From DASVTR01 sp033855775 (lineage in GTDB: Bacteria; Acidobacteriota; Blastocatellia; Pyrinomonadales; Pyrinomonadaceae): a stretch of 16,526 nt of DNA. The notes beneath the pieces were generated by a model, which worked only from the letters and a program-made list of their open reading frames with translations, ran no database searches and was not told the origin of the DNA. A program made the position numbers and the translations under genes. Location: NCBI GenBank assembly GCA_033855775.1, contig JAWVFT010000015.1:1-16526 (forward strand), in the 5' to 3' direction. Position 1 is the first letter of the stretch. Each line of letters starts with the position of its first letter. Positions 7,753 through 14,237 of this stretch are shown here, one piece after another.

Positions 7753-8937
7753 GTGGCGCAAAGTAAACAGGGATGCGGATGCGCGATAGCCGTGCTGGTG
7801 TTGATGCTCGGCGCGTTGGGGTTTGTCGGCTACAAGTTTGTGCTGCCGTGGTGGCGCAAGCAGCCGCCGCCGTCCTCCGGCAAAGAGATGCAGGTGCACG
7901 TGCTCGACGTGGGACAGGGCGATTCGATTTTGATTATCTCGCCCGAAGGCAAAGTCGTCCTCGTTGACGCCGGAGACCAGACGAAGGGCAAGACCGTGCT
8001 CGAAGCCTTGAAGCGCTACAACGTGCAGCAGATTGATTACCTCGTCGCCACGCACACGCACCCGGATCACATAGGCGGCATGGACGACGTTATCAAGAAC
8101 ATGAAAGTCCTGACCGTGCTGCACAACGACATCGCTCCGCCCGAAGTCGTCAGTAGTGAAGCGGCGGCGAATCCGGCTGAAGCCCAGAAGCCTGGACAGA
8201 AGACGGCCAAAGCTCCGAAGCCCGCGCCGAAGAAGCAGGGCAAGACGGCGGAGTTGCCGACCGTCAAGGCTTACAACGAATACAAGAGCACGGTCGAGCA
8301 GAGCGGCGCGCAGTTTCAAAAGGTCGAACCCAACCAGCAGATAGACCTCGGCGGCGGCTGCATCCTGACCGTGCTGGCTCCGCAACCGCCGCTCTTCACC
8401 AGAGAGCAAATCACGAAGGGCGGCGGCAACGAACTGAACGCCAACTCCATCGTCATGCGACTGGACTACGGCGACTTTTCGCTGCTGCTCGCGGGCGACG
8501 CGGAAGCACAGACGGAAGACCGACTGCTCAACAAAGATTTGAATCTCGCGGCCACCATTTTAAAGGTCGCACATCACGGCTCTCGTTATGCGTCGTCGGA
8601 AAACTTTCTCATGCGCGTCAAGCCGGAGGCAGCCATAATCTCGACCGGCGAGTTTAATCGCTACGGCCATCCGGCTCCGGTCGTGATGGAACGCCTGCGC
8701 GCGGCGGGCGTCAAGAATCTTTATCGCACAGACTTGCAGGGCGAGATTTCCATCACCACGACGGGACGCATCAAGGACGGCAAGCTCTACGACATCAAGG
8801 CGGCCAAAGAAACCAAGAGCGACCTCTGGGCCGGACGCGAAGCACAGAAGGACGACTCTTCACGCTCCGGCTTTATCACCTACGGCGACTTCGGCCCGCC
8901 GCCACGACAATCTAAGAAAGTGACAAGTAACAAGTGA
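7753..8937 (+). CDS. Membrane-anchored ComEC-like metallo-beta-lactamase-fold hydrolase (paralogue 2)
   Basis: A tandem paralogue of the protein at 6218-7303. It starts at GTG 7753, since an in-frame TAG at 7747 excludes any earlier start; 394 residues. An N-terminal membrane anchor (about 9-29) carries C8 and C10. MBL motifs: HVLDVGQGDSILI (49-61), THTHPDHIGG (H101, H103, D105, H106), LLAGDAE (245-251), KVAHHGS (271-277) and RYGHP (303-307). Compared with paralogue 1 it has an Ala/Lys/Pro-rich insertion at about 127-170, probably a disordered loop. The C-terminal tail shares the DLWAGR motif. The last five codons and the stop lie inside a heptanucleotide repeat, so the extreme C-terminus (VTSNK) is repeat-derived. 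Substrate unknown; likely acts outside the membrane. Confidence 0.88.
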   Translation: MAQSKQGCGCAIAVLVLMLGALGFVGYKFVLPWWRKQPPPSSGKEMQVHVLDVGQGDSILIISPEGKVVLVDAGDQTKGKTVLEALKRYNVQQIDYLVATHTHPDHIGGMDDVIKNMKVLTVLHNDIAPPEVVSSEAAANPAEAQKPGQKTAKAPKPAPKKQGKTAELPTVKAYNEYKSTVEQSGAQFQKVEPNQQIDLGGGCILTVLAPQPPLFTREQITKGGGNELNANSIVMRLDYGDFSLLLAGDAEAQTEDRLLNKDLNLAATILKVAHHGSRYASSENFLMRVKPEAAIISTGEFNRYGHPAPVVMERLRAAGVKNLYRTDLQGEISITTTGRIKDGKLYDIKAAKETKSDLWAGREAQKDDSSRSGFITYGDFGPPPRQSKKVTSNK

Positions 8938-9008
8938 CAAGTGACAAGCAACAAGCAGCAAGATGTATTCTTGTTTTACTTGTCACTTGTCACTCGTCAC
9001 TTGTCACT
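8920..9008. repeat. Heptanucleotide inverted repeat A (TGACAAG units)
   Basis: Left arm: six 7-bp units from 8921 to 8962 (TGACAAG, TAACAAG, TGACAAG, TGACAAG, CAACAAG, CAGCAAG). Right arm: CTTGTCA-type units at 8979-9006. Bases 8921-8948 and 8979-9006 are complementary at 26 of 28 positions. No T-run follows, so it is not a standard terminator. It fills the gap between the second MBL gene and purM and contains the MBL stop codon. Confidence 0.9.
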
Positions 9009-9016
9009 GCTCTGAT

Positions 9017-10051
9017 ATGAATCCATCAATCAGTTATCGTGACGCGGGCGTTGATATTGACGCGGCGAATGAGGCAACGGCGAGGATTAAGCGGCTGGCG
9101 CGCGCGACCTTCAACGAGCGGACGCTCTCGGAGATAGGCAGTTTCGGCGGGATGTTCGACGGCAGCTTTCCGCAGATGAGCGCGCCCGTGCTCGTCGCTT
9201 CGGCGGACGGCGTTGGGACGAAACTCAAAATCGCTTTCATGACCGGCGTTCACAACACCATCGGGCGCGACCTCGTTAATCACTGCGTCAACGACATACT
9301 GGTGCAAGGCGCGCGACCGCTCTTCTTTCTTGACTACATTGCGACCGGCAAGCTTTCGCCCGACATCGTGGCGGCAATCGTCGAAGGCGTGGCGGCGGGC
9401 TGTCTTGAAAACAAGTGCGCGCTCCTTGGCGGCGAGACAGCCGAGATGCCCGGTTTTTATGCCGAGGGCGAATACGATGTCGCGGGCTTTATCGTCGGCA
9501 TCGTTGACCGCGAAAAAGTGATTGACGGCCACAACATCAGCGCGGGTGATGTCGTGCTCGCCCTGCCTTCTGTGGGCTTGCACACCAACGGCTACTCGCT
9601 GGCGCGCAAGCTCTTCTTCGAAGTCGCGGGCTACGGCCCCGAAACGCGCATAGAGCAACTCAACTCGACAATCGGCGCGGCCCTGCTGCAACCGCACGTG
9701 AGTTACTTGACGGCGCTCGAAGGCTTGCTCGATTCGGGTTTGATAAAAGGGCTGGCGCACATCACCGGCGGCGGGCTGACGGAAAATATTCCGCGCATCC
9801 TGCCCGAAGGAACGAGCGTCCTCATCGCGCGCGACACCTGGCCCGTCCTTCCCATCTTTTCCGTCATGCAGGAAATCGGCAGCATCCCCGACGCCGAGAT
9901 GTATCGCGCCTTCAACATGGGCGTCGGCATGGTCATCATCTGCGCCGCCGGAGACGCAGCGACAATCAAAGCTCATCTCAACGAGCGCGGCGAGACGTGC
10001 CACGAAATCGGGCGCGTCGAGCAAGGCAATCGAGAAGTCCTGATTGGATAA
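9017..10051 (+). CDS. purM: Phosphoribosylformylglycinamidine cyclo-ligase (AIR synthetase)
   Basis: PurM closes the imidazole ring (FGAM + ATP to AIR), the fifth step of purine synthesis. Start at ATG 9017 (344 residues): the open frame extends to an ATG at 8963, but those 18 residues are translated repeat sequence, while family homology begins at MNPSISYRDAGVDI. Motifs: DGVGTK (64-69), VNDI (91-94), GGETAEMPG (138-146), GLHTNGYSL (187-195), HITGGGL (248-254) and FNMGVGM (299-305), all as expected for an active enzyme of normal length. No Shine-Dalgarno sequence is present; the start lies 11 bases from the end of hairpin A. purN follows, separated by a second heptad-repeat hairpin. Confidence 0.97.
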   Translation: MNPSISYRDAGVDIDAANEATARIKRLARATFNERTLSEIGSFGGMFDGSFPQMSAPVLVASADGVGTKLKIAFMTGVHNTIGRDLVNHCVNDILVQGARPLFFLDYIATGKLSPDIVAAIVEGVAAGCLENKCALLGGETAEMPGFYAEGEYDVAGFIVGIVDREKVIDGHNISAGDVVLALPSVGLHTNGYSLARKLFFEVAGYGPETRIEQLNSTIGAALLQPHVSYLTALEGLLDSGLIKGLAHITGGGLTENIPRILPEGTSVLIARDTWPVLPIFSVMQEIGSIPDAEMYRAFNMGVGMVIICAAGDAATIKAHLNERGETCHEIGRVEQGNREVLIG

Positions 10052-10054
10052 AGC

Positions 10055-10148
10055 AGTCCAAAGTCGCAAGTCCAAAGTCCAAAGTCAGGAACCATCAATC
10101 ATCAAACTGACTTCGGACTTTAGACCTTGGACTTTGGACTTTGAACTC
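10055..10148. repeat. Heptanucleotide inverted repeat B (AGTCCAA units)
   Basis: Left arm: five 7-bp units at 10055-10089 (AGTCCAA, AGTCGCA, AGTCCAA, AGTCCAA, AGTCAGG). Right arm: six units at 10107-10148 (CTGACTT to TGAACTC). Aligning the arms from the loop gives 29 of 34 complementary positions. The right arm ends two bases before the purN ATG. No T-run follows. A 21-base block (10115-10135) is identical to one in repeat C (11750-11770). Confidence 0.92.
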
Positions 10149-10150
10149 TT

Positions 10151-10762
10151 ATGACCTATCGCATCGGCATTCTGATTTCCGGTCGCGGCTCGAACATGCT
10201 GGCGTTGGCTGAAGCCGTGCAGGAAGGCCGGATTCCCGGCGCGCGGGTTGTCGTCGTCATCAGCGACCATGCGAGCGCGGCTGGTCTAAGGCTGGCGGCG
10301 GAGCGCGGATTGGAGACGCTCTGCATAGAGCGTGGCGGGCGCGCGCGCGCGGAGCACGAAGCGCTGATGATTGCGGCGTTGCGCGAGCGCGGAGTTGACC
10401 TCGTGTGTCTGGCGGGCTTCATGCGGCTGTTGTCGCCGCAGTTTATCGAAGCCTTTCGCGGGCGCATCGTCAACGTTCATCCGAGCCTCCTGCCGTCGTT
10501 CCCCGGCCTCGACGCGCAGCGGCAAGCGCTCACGCACGGCGTCAAGTGGACGGGCTGCACGATTCACTTCGTTGACGAAACTCTGGACGGCGGCCCCATC
10601 ATCGCGCAAGCGGTCGTTCCCGTCATGGACGACGACACGGTTGAGACGCTCTCGGCGCGCATCCTCGTCGAAGAGCATCAACTCTATGCGAGCGCGCTTC
10701 GTCATCTCGCGCGCGGCGATTACGAGATAAAGGGGCGGCGCGTCTTGAGAAAGCCGGAATGA
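10151..10762 (+). CDS. purN: Phosphoribosylglycinamide formyltransferase (GART)
   Basis: PurN transfers a formyl group from 10-formyltetrahydrofolate to GAR, the third purine step. Phosphate-binding loop SGRGSN (10-15); catalytic N108 and H110 in VNVHPSLLPSFPG; catalytic D146 in VDETLDGGPI. These match N106, H108 and D144 of the E. coli enzyme. The 203-residue length is normal. There is no Shine-Dalgarno sequence, and the ATG follows the foot of hairpin B by two bases, so translation may depend on unfolding of that structure or on coupling from purM. It is the last gene of the purF-purN run; terminator-like structures lie downstream. Confidence 0.97.
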   Translation: MTYRIGILISGRGSNMLALAEAVQEGRIPGARVVVVISDHASAAGLRLAAERGLETLCIERGGRARAEHEALMIAALRERGVDLVCLAGFMRLLSPQFIEAFRGRIVNVHPSLLPSFPGLDAQRQALTHGVKWTGCTIHFVDETLDGGPIIAQAVVPVMDDDTVETLSARILVEEHQLYASALRHLARGDYEIKGRRVLRKPE

Positions 10763-10792
10763 GACGCGGCATAGATAAGCGCGACGACGGCG

Positions 10793-10807
10793 GCGCAAGC
10801 CTTGCGC
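10793..10807. repeat. Short inverted repeat after purN
   Basis: GCGCAAG (10793-10799) and CTTGCGC (10801-10807) are perfectly complementary, 30 bases after the purN stop. No T-run follows. It may be an RNA-stabilising or processing hairpin; its function is unknown. Confidence 0.5.
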
Positions 10808-10816
10808 GCGTGGCTC

Positions 10817-10848
10817 AAGCTAAAGCTTTGAAGGAAAGCTAAAGCTTT
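10817..10848. repeat. Two direct copies of AAGCTAAAGCTTT
   Basis: Identical 13-mers at 10817-10829 and 10836-10848. Each contains the palindrome AAAGCTTT, so the pair could also fold. Probably part of a dispersed intergenic repeat, but only this occurrence is in the window. Confidence 0.7.
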
Positions 10849-10931
10849 CGGAGAATGAAACGGCTCCGGCCCGTCATGCTCGCTGCTCGACAGCGCGCCC
10901 TTCGTGTGTTAGCCTTTCCAGCATTCTAGAG

Positions 10932-10967
10932 CAAGCGGACAACCAATGTTCGCTTGTTTTTCTTTTT
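10932..10967 (+). terminator. Canonical intrinsic terminator of the purF-purN run
   Basis: CAAGCGGACA (10932-10941) pairs over all 10 bases, with one G-T wobble, with TGTTCGCTTG (10947-10956) around the loop ACCAA. TTTTTCTTTTT follows at once (10957-10967). Textbook + strand terminator, 170 bases after purN. Confidence 0.88.
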
Positions 10968-10989
10968 GGACGTAACTTTTCGGTGCACC

Positions 10990-11120
10990 GCATCAAGGAT
11001 GCAAGCCCCCAACTCCGGCTGACTGTCTTGTGTGACTCCTAGAGCCGGGGGACGAGTCTTGGGAAAGAAAGGACTCGCGCGGCGCGTCGCCGAAAATTTG
11101 ACAACAACATCGGACAGGAG
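10990..11120 (+). promoter_or_regulatory. Structured 5' leader of the 3D-domain gene
   Basis: Successive stems: GCATC/GATGC (10990-11002); CTCCGGCT/AGCCGGGG (11013-11020 with 11043-11050); CGAGTC/GACTCG (11053-11058 with 11072-11077); GGCG/CGCC (11081-11091). An A-rich stretch and the Shine-Dalgarno AGGAG (11116-11120) follow, the latter within a small CGG...CCG loop. GAGTC (11054-11058) could pair instead with the upstream GACTC (11034-11038), excluding the third stem. This suggests cis-regulation. It does not match a riboswitch class I can recognise. Confidence 0.4.
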
Positions 11121-11131
11121 AACCGACAAGC

Positions 11132-11671
11132 ATGAAATCTTTCGTTAGCGGAAGCGCAGCCATAGCAGCCGCGCTTCTCGTAGTTTCCCTTGGCTTTTCA
11201 GCCAAACCCCTCGTCGCAGAAACCCTCCTCGCTCAACAGGCAACAGCCCGAACACAAGAGCAGGAAACCAAACCGGCAACGCCTTCAACCCAACAGCCCG
11301 CGCAGGAAGACAAAACACTCGTGGCCGAAGACCACGCCGCGAAGGCTCCGGCCATGGAAGTTAACGCGGCGGCTTTAACCGCGCCGCTGGTTTACAACGC
11401 GACGGCCTACAGCCGTCCGGGTCGCGGAGCGAGCGGCATGGGCGTGCGCGCCGGAACCATCGCCGCAGACCCGCACGTGCTGCCCTTCGGCACGCGCGTG
11501 CGGCTCGACGCGGGGCCGTACAGCGGCGTCTACGTCGTCACCGATTCAGGCTCGGCCATCAAGGGCCGCAAGATAGATGTCTGGATTCCCTCCTTTCGTG
11601 AAGCCTGTCGCTTTGGCCGCCGCAATGTGAAATTGTCTGTCTTGAGCTACGGCGGCAAACGCAAGCGATAA
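11132..11671 (+). CDS. Secreted 3D-domain protein (probable cell-wall lytic/binding)
   Basis: A 179-residue exported protein. The signal peptide (about 1-29, hydrophobic core 9-22, likely cleavage after KPLVA) is followed by a Gln/Thr/Pro-rich low-complexity linker (about 31-83). The C-terminal 3D domain (about 86-172, PF06725 type) contains the three defining aspartates: D113 in IAADP, D138 in VVTDSG and D149 in KIDVWI. The double-psi beta-barrel fold is shared with MltA and RlpA-type lytic transglycosylases and with B. subtilis YocH and YuiC, so it probably acts on peptidoglycan in the envelope. The ATG is supported by AGGAG 11 bases upstream and by the signal peptide. It has its own structured leader, and a heptad-repeat element separates it from the next gene. 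Confidence 0.88.
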   Translation: MKSFVSGSAAIAAALLVVSLGFSAKPLVAETLLAQQATARTQEQETKPATPSTQQPAQEDKTLVAEDHAAKAPAMEVNAAALTAPLVYNATAYSRPGRGASGMGVRAGTIAADPHVLPFGTRVRLDAGPYSGVYVVTDSGSAIKGRKIDVWIPSFREACRFGRRNVKLSVLSYGGKRKR

Positions 11672-11687
11672 ACTAAGCCGGACAAAC

Positions 11688-11804
11688 AAGTCCAAAGTCT
11701 AAAGTCCAATGTCCAAAGTCAAGGAAGATGATTCCTGACTTTGGACATTGGACTTTAGACCTTGGACTTTCTTTTGAGACATTGGACTTTGGACTTTAGA
11801 CTTT
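11688..11804. repeat. Heptanucleotide inverted repeat C (AAGTCCA units) with an extra right arm
   Basis: The left arm 11688-11721 (AAGTCCA, AAGTCTA, AAGTCCA, ATGTCCA, AAGTCA) is complementary to 11736-11769 at 33 of 34 positions. The loop adds GGAA/TTCC (11723-11726 with 11732-11735), giving a nearly continuous 38-bp hairpin. A further right-arm-like block of four heptads lies at 11777-11804 (AGACATT, GGACTTT, GGACTTT, AGACTTT). It lies between the 3D gene and the glycosyltransferase; composition is AT-richer than the genes around it. Confidence 0.93.
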
Positions 11805-11854
11805 GTTTTGTAAGATGCGCGAGAGATTTACACGGCAACTGATAACAAGGCTCG

Positions 11855-13114
11855 ATGATAGAAGCTGGCGCATTCAACGTGCTCGTGATGGTCGCATGGG
11901 CAACCGTCTTGCTGTGGCTGCTCGGCGCTATTCTGACGACGCTCGGCCTGTGGCGGCAGCGTCCGCTCGAACGAGCGGCGGCGGGCGGAATCCTGACGAC
12001 GACGAGCGCGCCGCTCGTCTCCGTGCTTATGCCTGCGCGCAACGAAGAGGGGCGCGTCCTGCAAGCTTGCGTTCAATCGCTGCTGGCGCAGGACTACGGA
12101 AGCTTTGAGGTCATCGCCGTCAACGACCGCTCGACCGATGCGACCGGCTCTATCCTGCGCGCGATAGCGAAGGCCGACGCGCGCTTGAGCGTGATAGAAG
12201 GAGCGGAGCCGCCCGCCGGATGGCTCGGCAAGCCGCACGCCTTGCAGCAAGCCCTCGACCAAGCCGAAGGCGAATGGACTCTGGCCACTGACGCGGACAT
12301 GATTTTTGAACCGGCGGCTCTACGCACAGCCGTCGCGCACGCGCTTGAGAATAACTACGACGCCGTGACCTTGTTGCCGCACATCGTCTGCCTGACTTTT
12401 TGGGAGCGCGTCTTTCTGCCCGTCTTCGGTTGGTTCATGGTGATGGTCGCGCCCGTGCATCGCGTCAACGACCCGAAGCGGAGCGGAGCGATGGGCGTCG
12501 GCGGGTTCTTTCTTATCAGGCGAGAGTGGCTGCGGCGCGTCGGCGAATATCGCGCGCTGCGCGCGGAGGTGGCCGAAGACCTGCGCATGGCCGAACTGCT
12601 GAAGGCGGCGGGCGCGCGTCTTCGCATCGAGTATGCGCCGACTTTAATCAGCACGCGGATGCAGCCGACCTTTCGTGAAATCTGGGAAGGCTTCACGAAG
12701 AACCTTTTCGCGGGCGCGAAGTTTAATCTGTTGCAGGCAAGCGCTGGCGGCCTCGCCGTGTTGCTCTTCGCGGTCGCGCCGTTTCTGGTCGCGATGGGTT
12801 GCGCGATTGCTCTGGCGGCGGGCGCAAGCGCCGAGTGGCAACGCTTGCTCTGGCCCACGCTCTTGGTGTGGGTTGTGCAGGTCATGATTTTCGCGCTCGT
12901 CAATCTCAGTTGGAAACTGCCCGTCGCTTACGCTTTGACAGTCCCGCTCGGACACTTGCTGTTCGTGGCGATTCTCTTCAATTCGGCGTTCAAGATTGTG
13001 ACCGGCAGCGGCGTCACTTGGAAGGGACGCAAACTTTACGAACGCGCCGGAGGAGTGCGACCGCCGCGCTCCGGCAAGAAGCGCGCACACGGCAACTCTC
13101 TGGCAGATGAATAA
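11855..13114 (+). CDS. Membrane-bound family 2 glycosyltransferase
   Basis: A 419-residue GT2 enzyme (GT-A fold) that should transfer a sugar from a nucleotide or lipid-linked donor at the cytoplasmic membrane face. An N-terminal transmembrane segment (about 8-31) precedes the catalytic domain: VSVLMPARNEE (55-65), NDRSTD (90-95), the metal-binding DAD (146-148) and the acceptor-side ED (241-242) in the sequence AEDLRMAELL. Three hydrophobic segments follow (about 299-323, 333-350, 357-379). The overall layout resembles the HpnB (hopanoid-associated) and carotenoid-glycosyltransferase subfamilies, but no hopanoid or carotenoid gene is nearby, so the acceptor is unknown. No strong Shine-Dalgarno sequence precedes the ATG. 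It overlaps the asparaginase gene by 8 bases, indicating co-transcription. Confidence 0.88.
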   Translation: MIEAGAFNVLVMVAWATVLLWLLGAILTTLGLWRQRPLERAAAGGILTTTSAPLVSVLMPARNEEGRVLQACVQSLLAQDYGSFEVIAVNDRSTDATGSILRAIAKADARLSVIEGAEPPAGWLGKPHALQQALDQAEGEWTLATDADMIFEPAALRTAVAHALENNYDAVTLLPHIVCLTFWERVFLPVFGWFMVMVAPVHRVNDPKRSGAMGVGGFFLIRREWLRRVGEYRALRAEVAEDLRMAELLKAAGARLRIEYAPTLISTRMQPTFREIWEGFTKNLFAGAKFNLLQASAGGLAVLLFAVAPFLVAMGCAIALAAGASAEWQRLLWPTLLVWVVQVMIFALVNLSWKLPVAYALTVPLGHLLFVAILFNSAFKIVTGSGVTWKGRKLYERAGGVRPPRSGKKRAHGNSLADE

Positions 13115-14180
13115 AAACAAGATGAACTCAGACATCCCTGAGCCTGCGCCGCTGGTCGAGGTGCGACGCGGCTCGATTACGGAATCGCGTCATCGCGGGC
13201 ATGTCGCGGCGGTTGACGGCGACGGCCAAATCGTCGCGCACATCGGCTCGCCGGAAACGCTGACCTACCTGCGTTCCTCCGCCAAGCCGTTCCAGGCCGT
13301 CCCGCTCGTCGCCTCCGGCGCAGCCGACCGCTTCGGCTTCAACGAAAGCGAGATAGCCATCGCCTGCGCTTCGCACAGCGGCGAACCCATCCACGTCGAG
13401 ACGGTCGCTTCGATGCTGAGGAAGATTAAGCTCGACGAGAGCGCGCTCAAGTGCGGGACGCACGAGCCGTTCAGCAGCGAGGAGACGAGGCTCTTGCGCG
13501 AGCGCAACGAGAAGCCGAGCGTGCTGCAAAACAACTGTTCGGGCAAACACACTGGAATGCTCGCGCTCGCGCTGCATCTGGGCGCGTCCACGGAAACCTA
13601 CGACCAGCCGGACAATCCAGTCCAACTCGAAATCGGTCGCGCGGTCGCCGAGTTCTCCGGCGTGCCTTTGGAAGACATAGCGGTCGGCGTTGACGGCTGC
13701 GGCGTGCCGGTCTTCGGCGTCTCTGTGCGCGCGATGGCTTTGATGTACGCGCGGCTGGTCGCGCCTCCCGCCGCATGGGACGCGCAGTTGCGCGCGGCGT
13801 GCGAGCGCATCGTGCGCTCTATGACGGCGTGGCCGGAGATGGTCGGCGGCACAACGGAGCGGCTCGACACGGAGATGATGCGCGCGACCACGGGCGCGCT
13901 CATCTCGAAGGTCGGCGCGGAAGGTGTGTATACGGTCGGCGTGCTGCCGTCCGAGCGTTGGCCGCGAGGGCTTGGCCTCGCGCTCAAGATTGAGGACGGC
14001 GAAGACCGCCGCGCTCGCCCAACGGTCGTCATCGAAAGCCTGCGGCAACTCGGCGTCCTGACGGGAGAGTCTTACAATGCCGTCAAGCCTTACGCCAGCT
14101 TTCCCGTCCGCAATCATCGCGGCGATGAAGTCGGCGAAGTCCGCGCATCTTTTGAACTGGCAATCATCGGCTCTCGCTAA
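13107..14180 (+). CDS. L-asparaginase, Rhizobium etli class (asparaginase II, PF06089)
   Basis: Hydrolyses L-asparagine to aspartate and ammonia; 357 residues, probably cytoplasmic (no signal peptide). It belongs to the class structurally unrelated to E. coli AnsA/AnsB. Residues known in the R. etli enzyme ReAV are conserved at a nearly constant offset: S57 and K60 in RSSAKPF (S48, K51), S89 in CASHSG (S80), C144 and K147 in NNCSGKH (C135, K138), C198 in DGCGVP (C189), and K268 in LISKVGAEG (about K263). Both the Ser-Lys catalytic groups and the Cys-Lys-Cys zinc site are therefore intact. ATG 13107 overlaps the glycosyltransferase end; an alternative ATG at 13122 would remove five residues. 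An inverted repeat follows the stop. Confidence 0.93.
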   Translation: MNKNKMNSDIPEPAPLVEVRRGSITESRHRGHVAAVDGDGQIVAHIGSPETLTYLRSSAKPFQAVPLVASGAADRFGFNESEIAIACASHSGEPIHVETVASMLRKIKLDESALKCGTHEPFSSEETRLLRERNEKPSVLQNNCSGKHTGMLALALHLGASTETYDQPDNPVQLEIGRAVAEFSGVPLEDIAVGVDGCGVPVFGVSVRAMALMYARLVAPPAAWDAQLRAACERIVRSMTAWPEMVGGTTERLDTEMMRATTGALISKVGAEGVYTVGVLPSERWPRGLGLALKIEDGEDRRARPTVVIESLRQLGVLTGESYNAVKPYASFPVRNHRGDEVGEVRASFELAIIGSR

Positions 14181-14213
14181 CAAACTTGCTTGAGCTTTCG
14201 TCAGGGAAGTTTG
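14181..14213. repeat. Inverted repeat after the asparaginase gene
   Basis: CAAACTT (14181-14187) and AAGTTTG (14207-14213) are perfectly complementary, starting on the base after the stop codon. No T-tract follows. It may be a weak hairpin or an operator; significance is low. Confidence 0.4.
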
Positions 14214-14237
14214 AAGAACGAACTTTAGTCGCTATCC

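Larger units (their letters stand above)
10763..11131. other. Intergenic region between purN and the 3D-domain gene
   Basis: This 369-base gap contains no convincing gene. In order it holds a GCGCAAG/CTTGCGC hairpin (10793-10807), two copies of a 13-bp repeat (10817-10848), an intrinsic terminator (10932-10967), and a structured leader (10990-11091) ending in a Shine-Dalgarno AGGAG (11116-11120) for the next gene. I could not identify a convincing promoter for the next gene. Confidence 0.6.

Noticed and set aside
7671..7766. 31-codon frame starting at ATG 7671 and overlapping the start of the second MBL gene; it includes ATGGCTCAAAG (7692-7702), identical to the bases at the alternative start of the first MBL gene
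   Set aside because: The match is only 11 bases and the rest of the peptide shows no MBL similarity. It could be a remnant of duplication, but chance cannot be excluded.
8921..9006. Heptad repeats as a CRISPR array or terminators
   Set aside because: Units are 7 bp without spacers, arms are inverted, and no T-tract follows any of the three elements.
10981..11091. c-di-AMP (ydaO) riboswitch upstream of the 3D gene
   Set aside because: A GGGGGAC element and the gene context are suggestive, but the conserved GGTGAATCC-like and CCGACAGCTAACC-like segments are not found in the required order.
11098..11103. Perfect TTGACA as a -35 box for the 3D gene
   Set aside because: The position 17 bp downstream holds AACCGA, no -10 box, and a start there would leave no room before the ATG.
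13128..14183. 351-codon minus-strand frame opposite the asparaginase gene
   Set aside because: A GC-driven antisense shadow. The + strand frame has all catalytic residues of a known family, while the antisense product has no recognisable motif.
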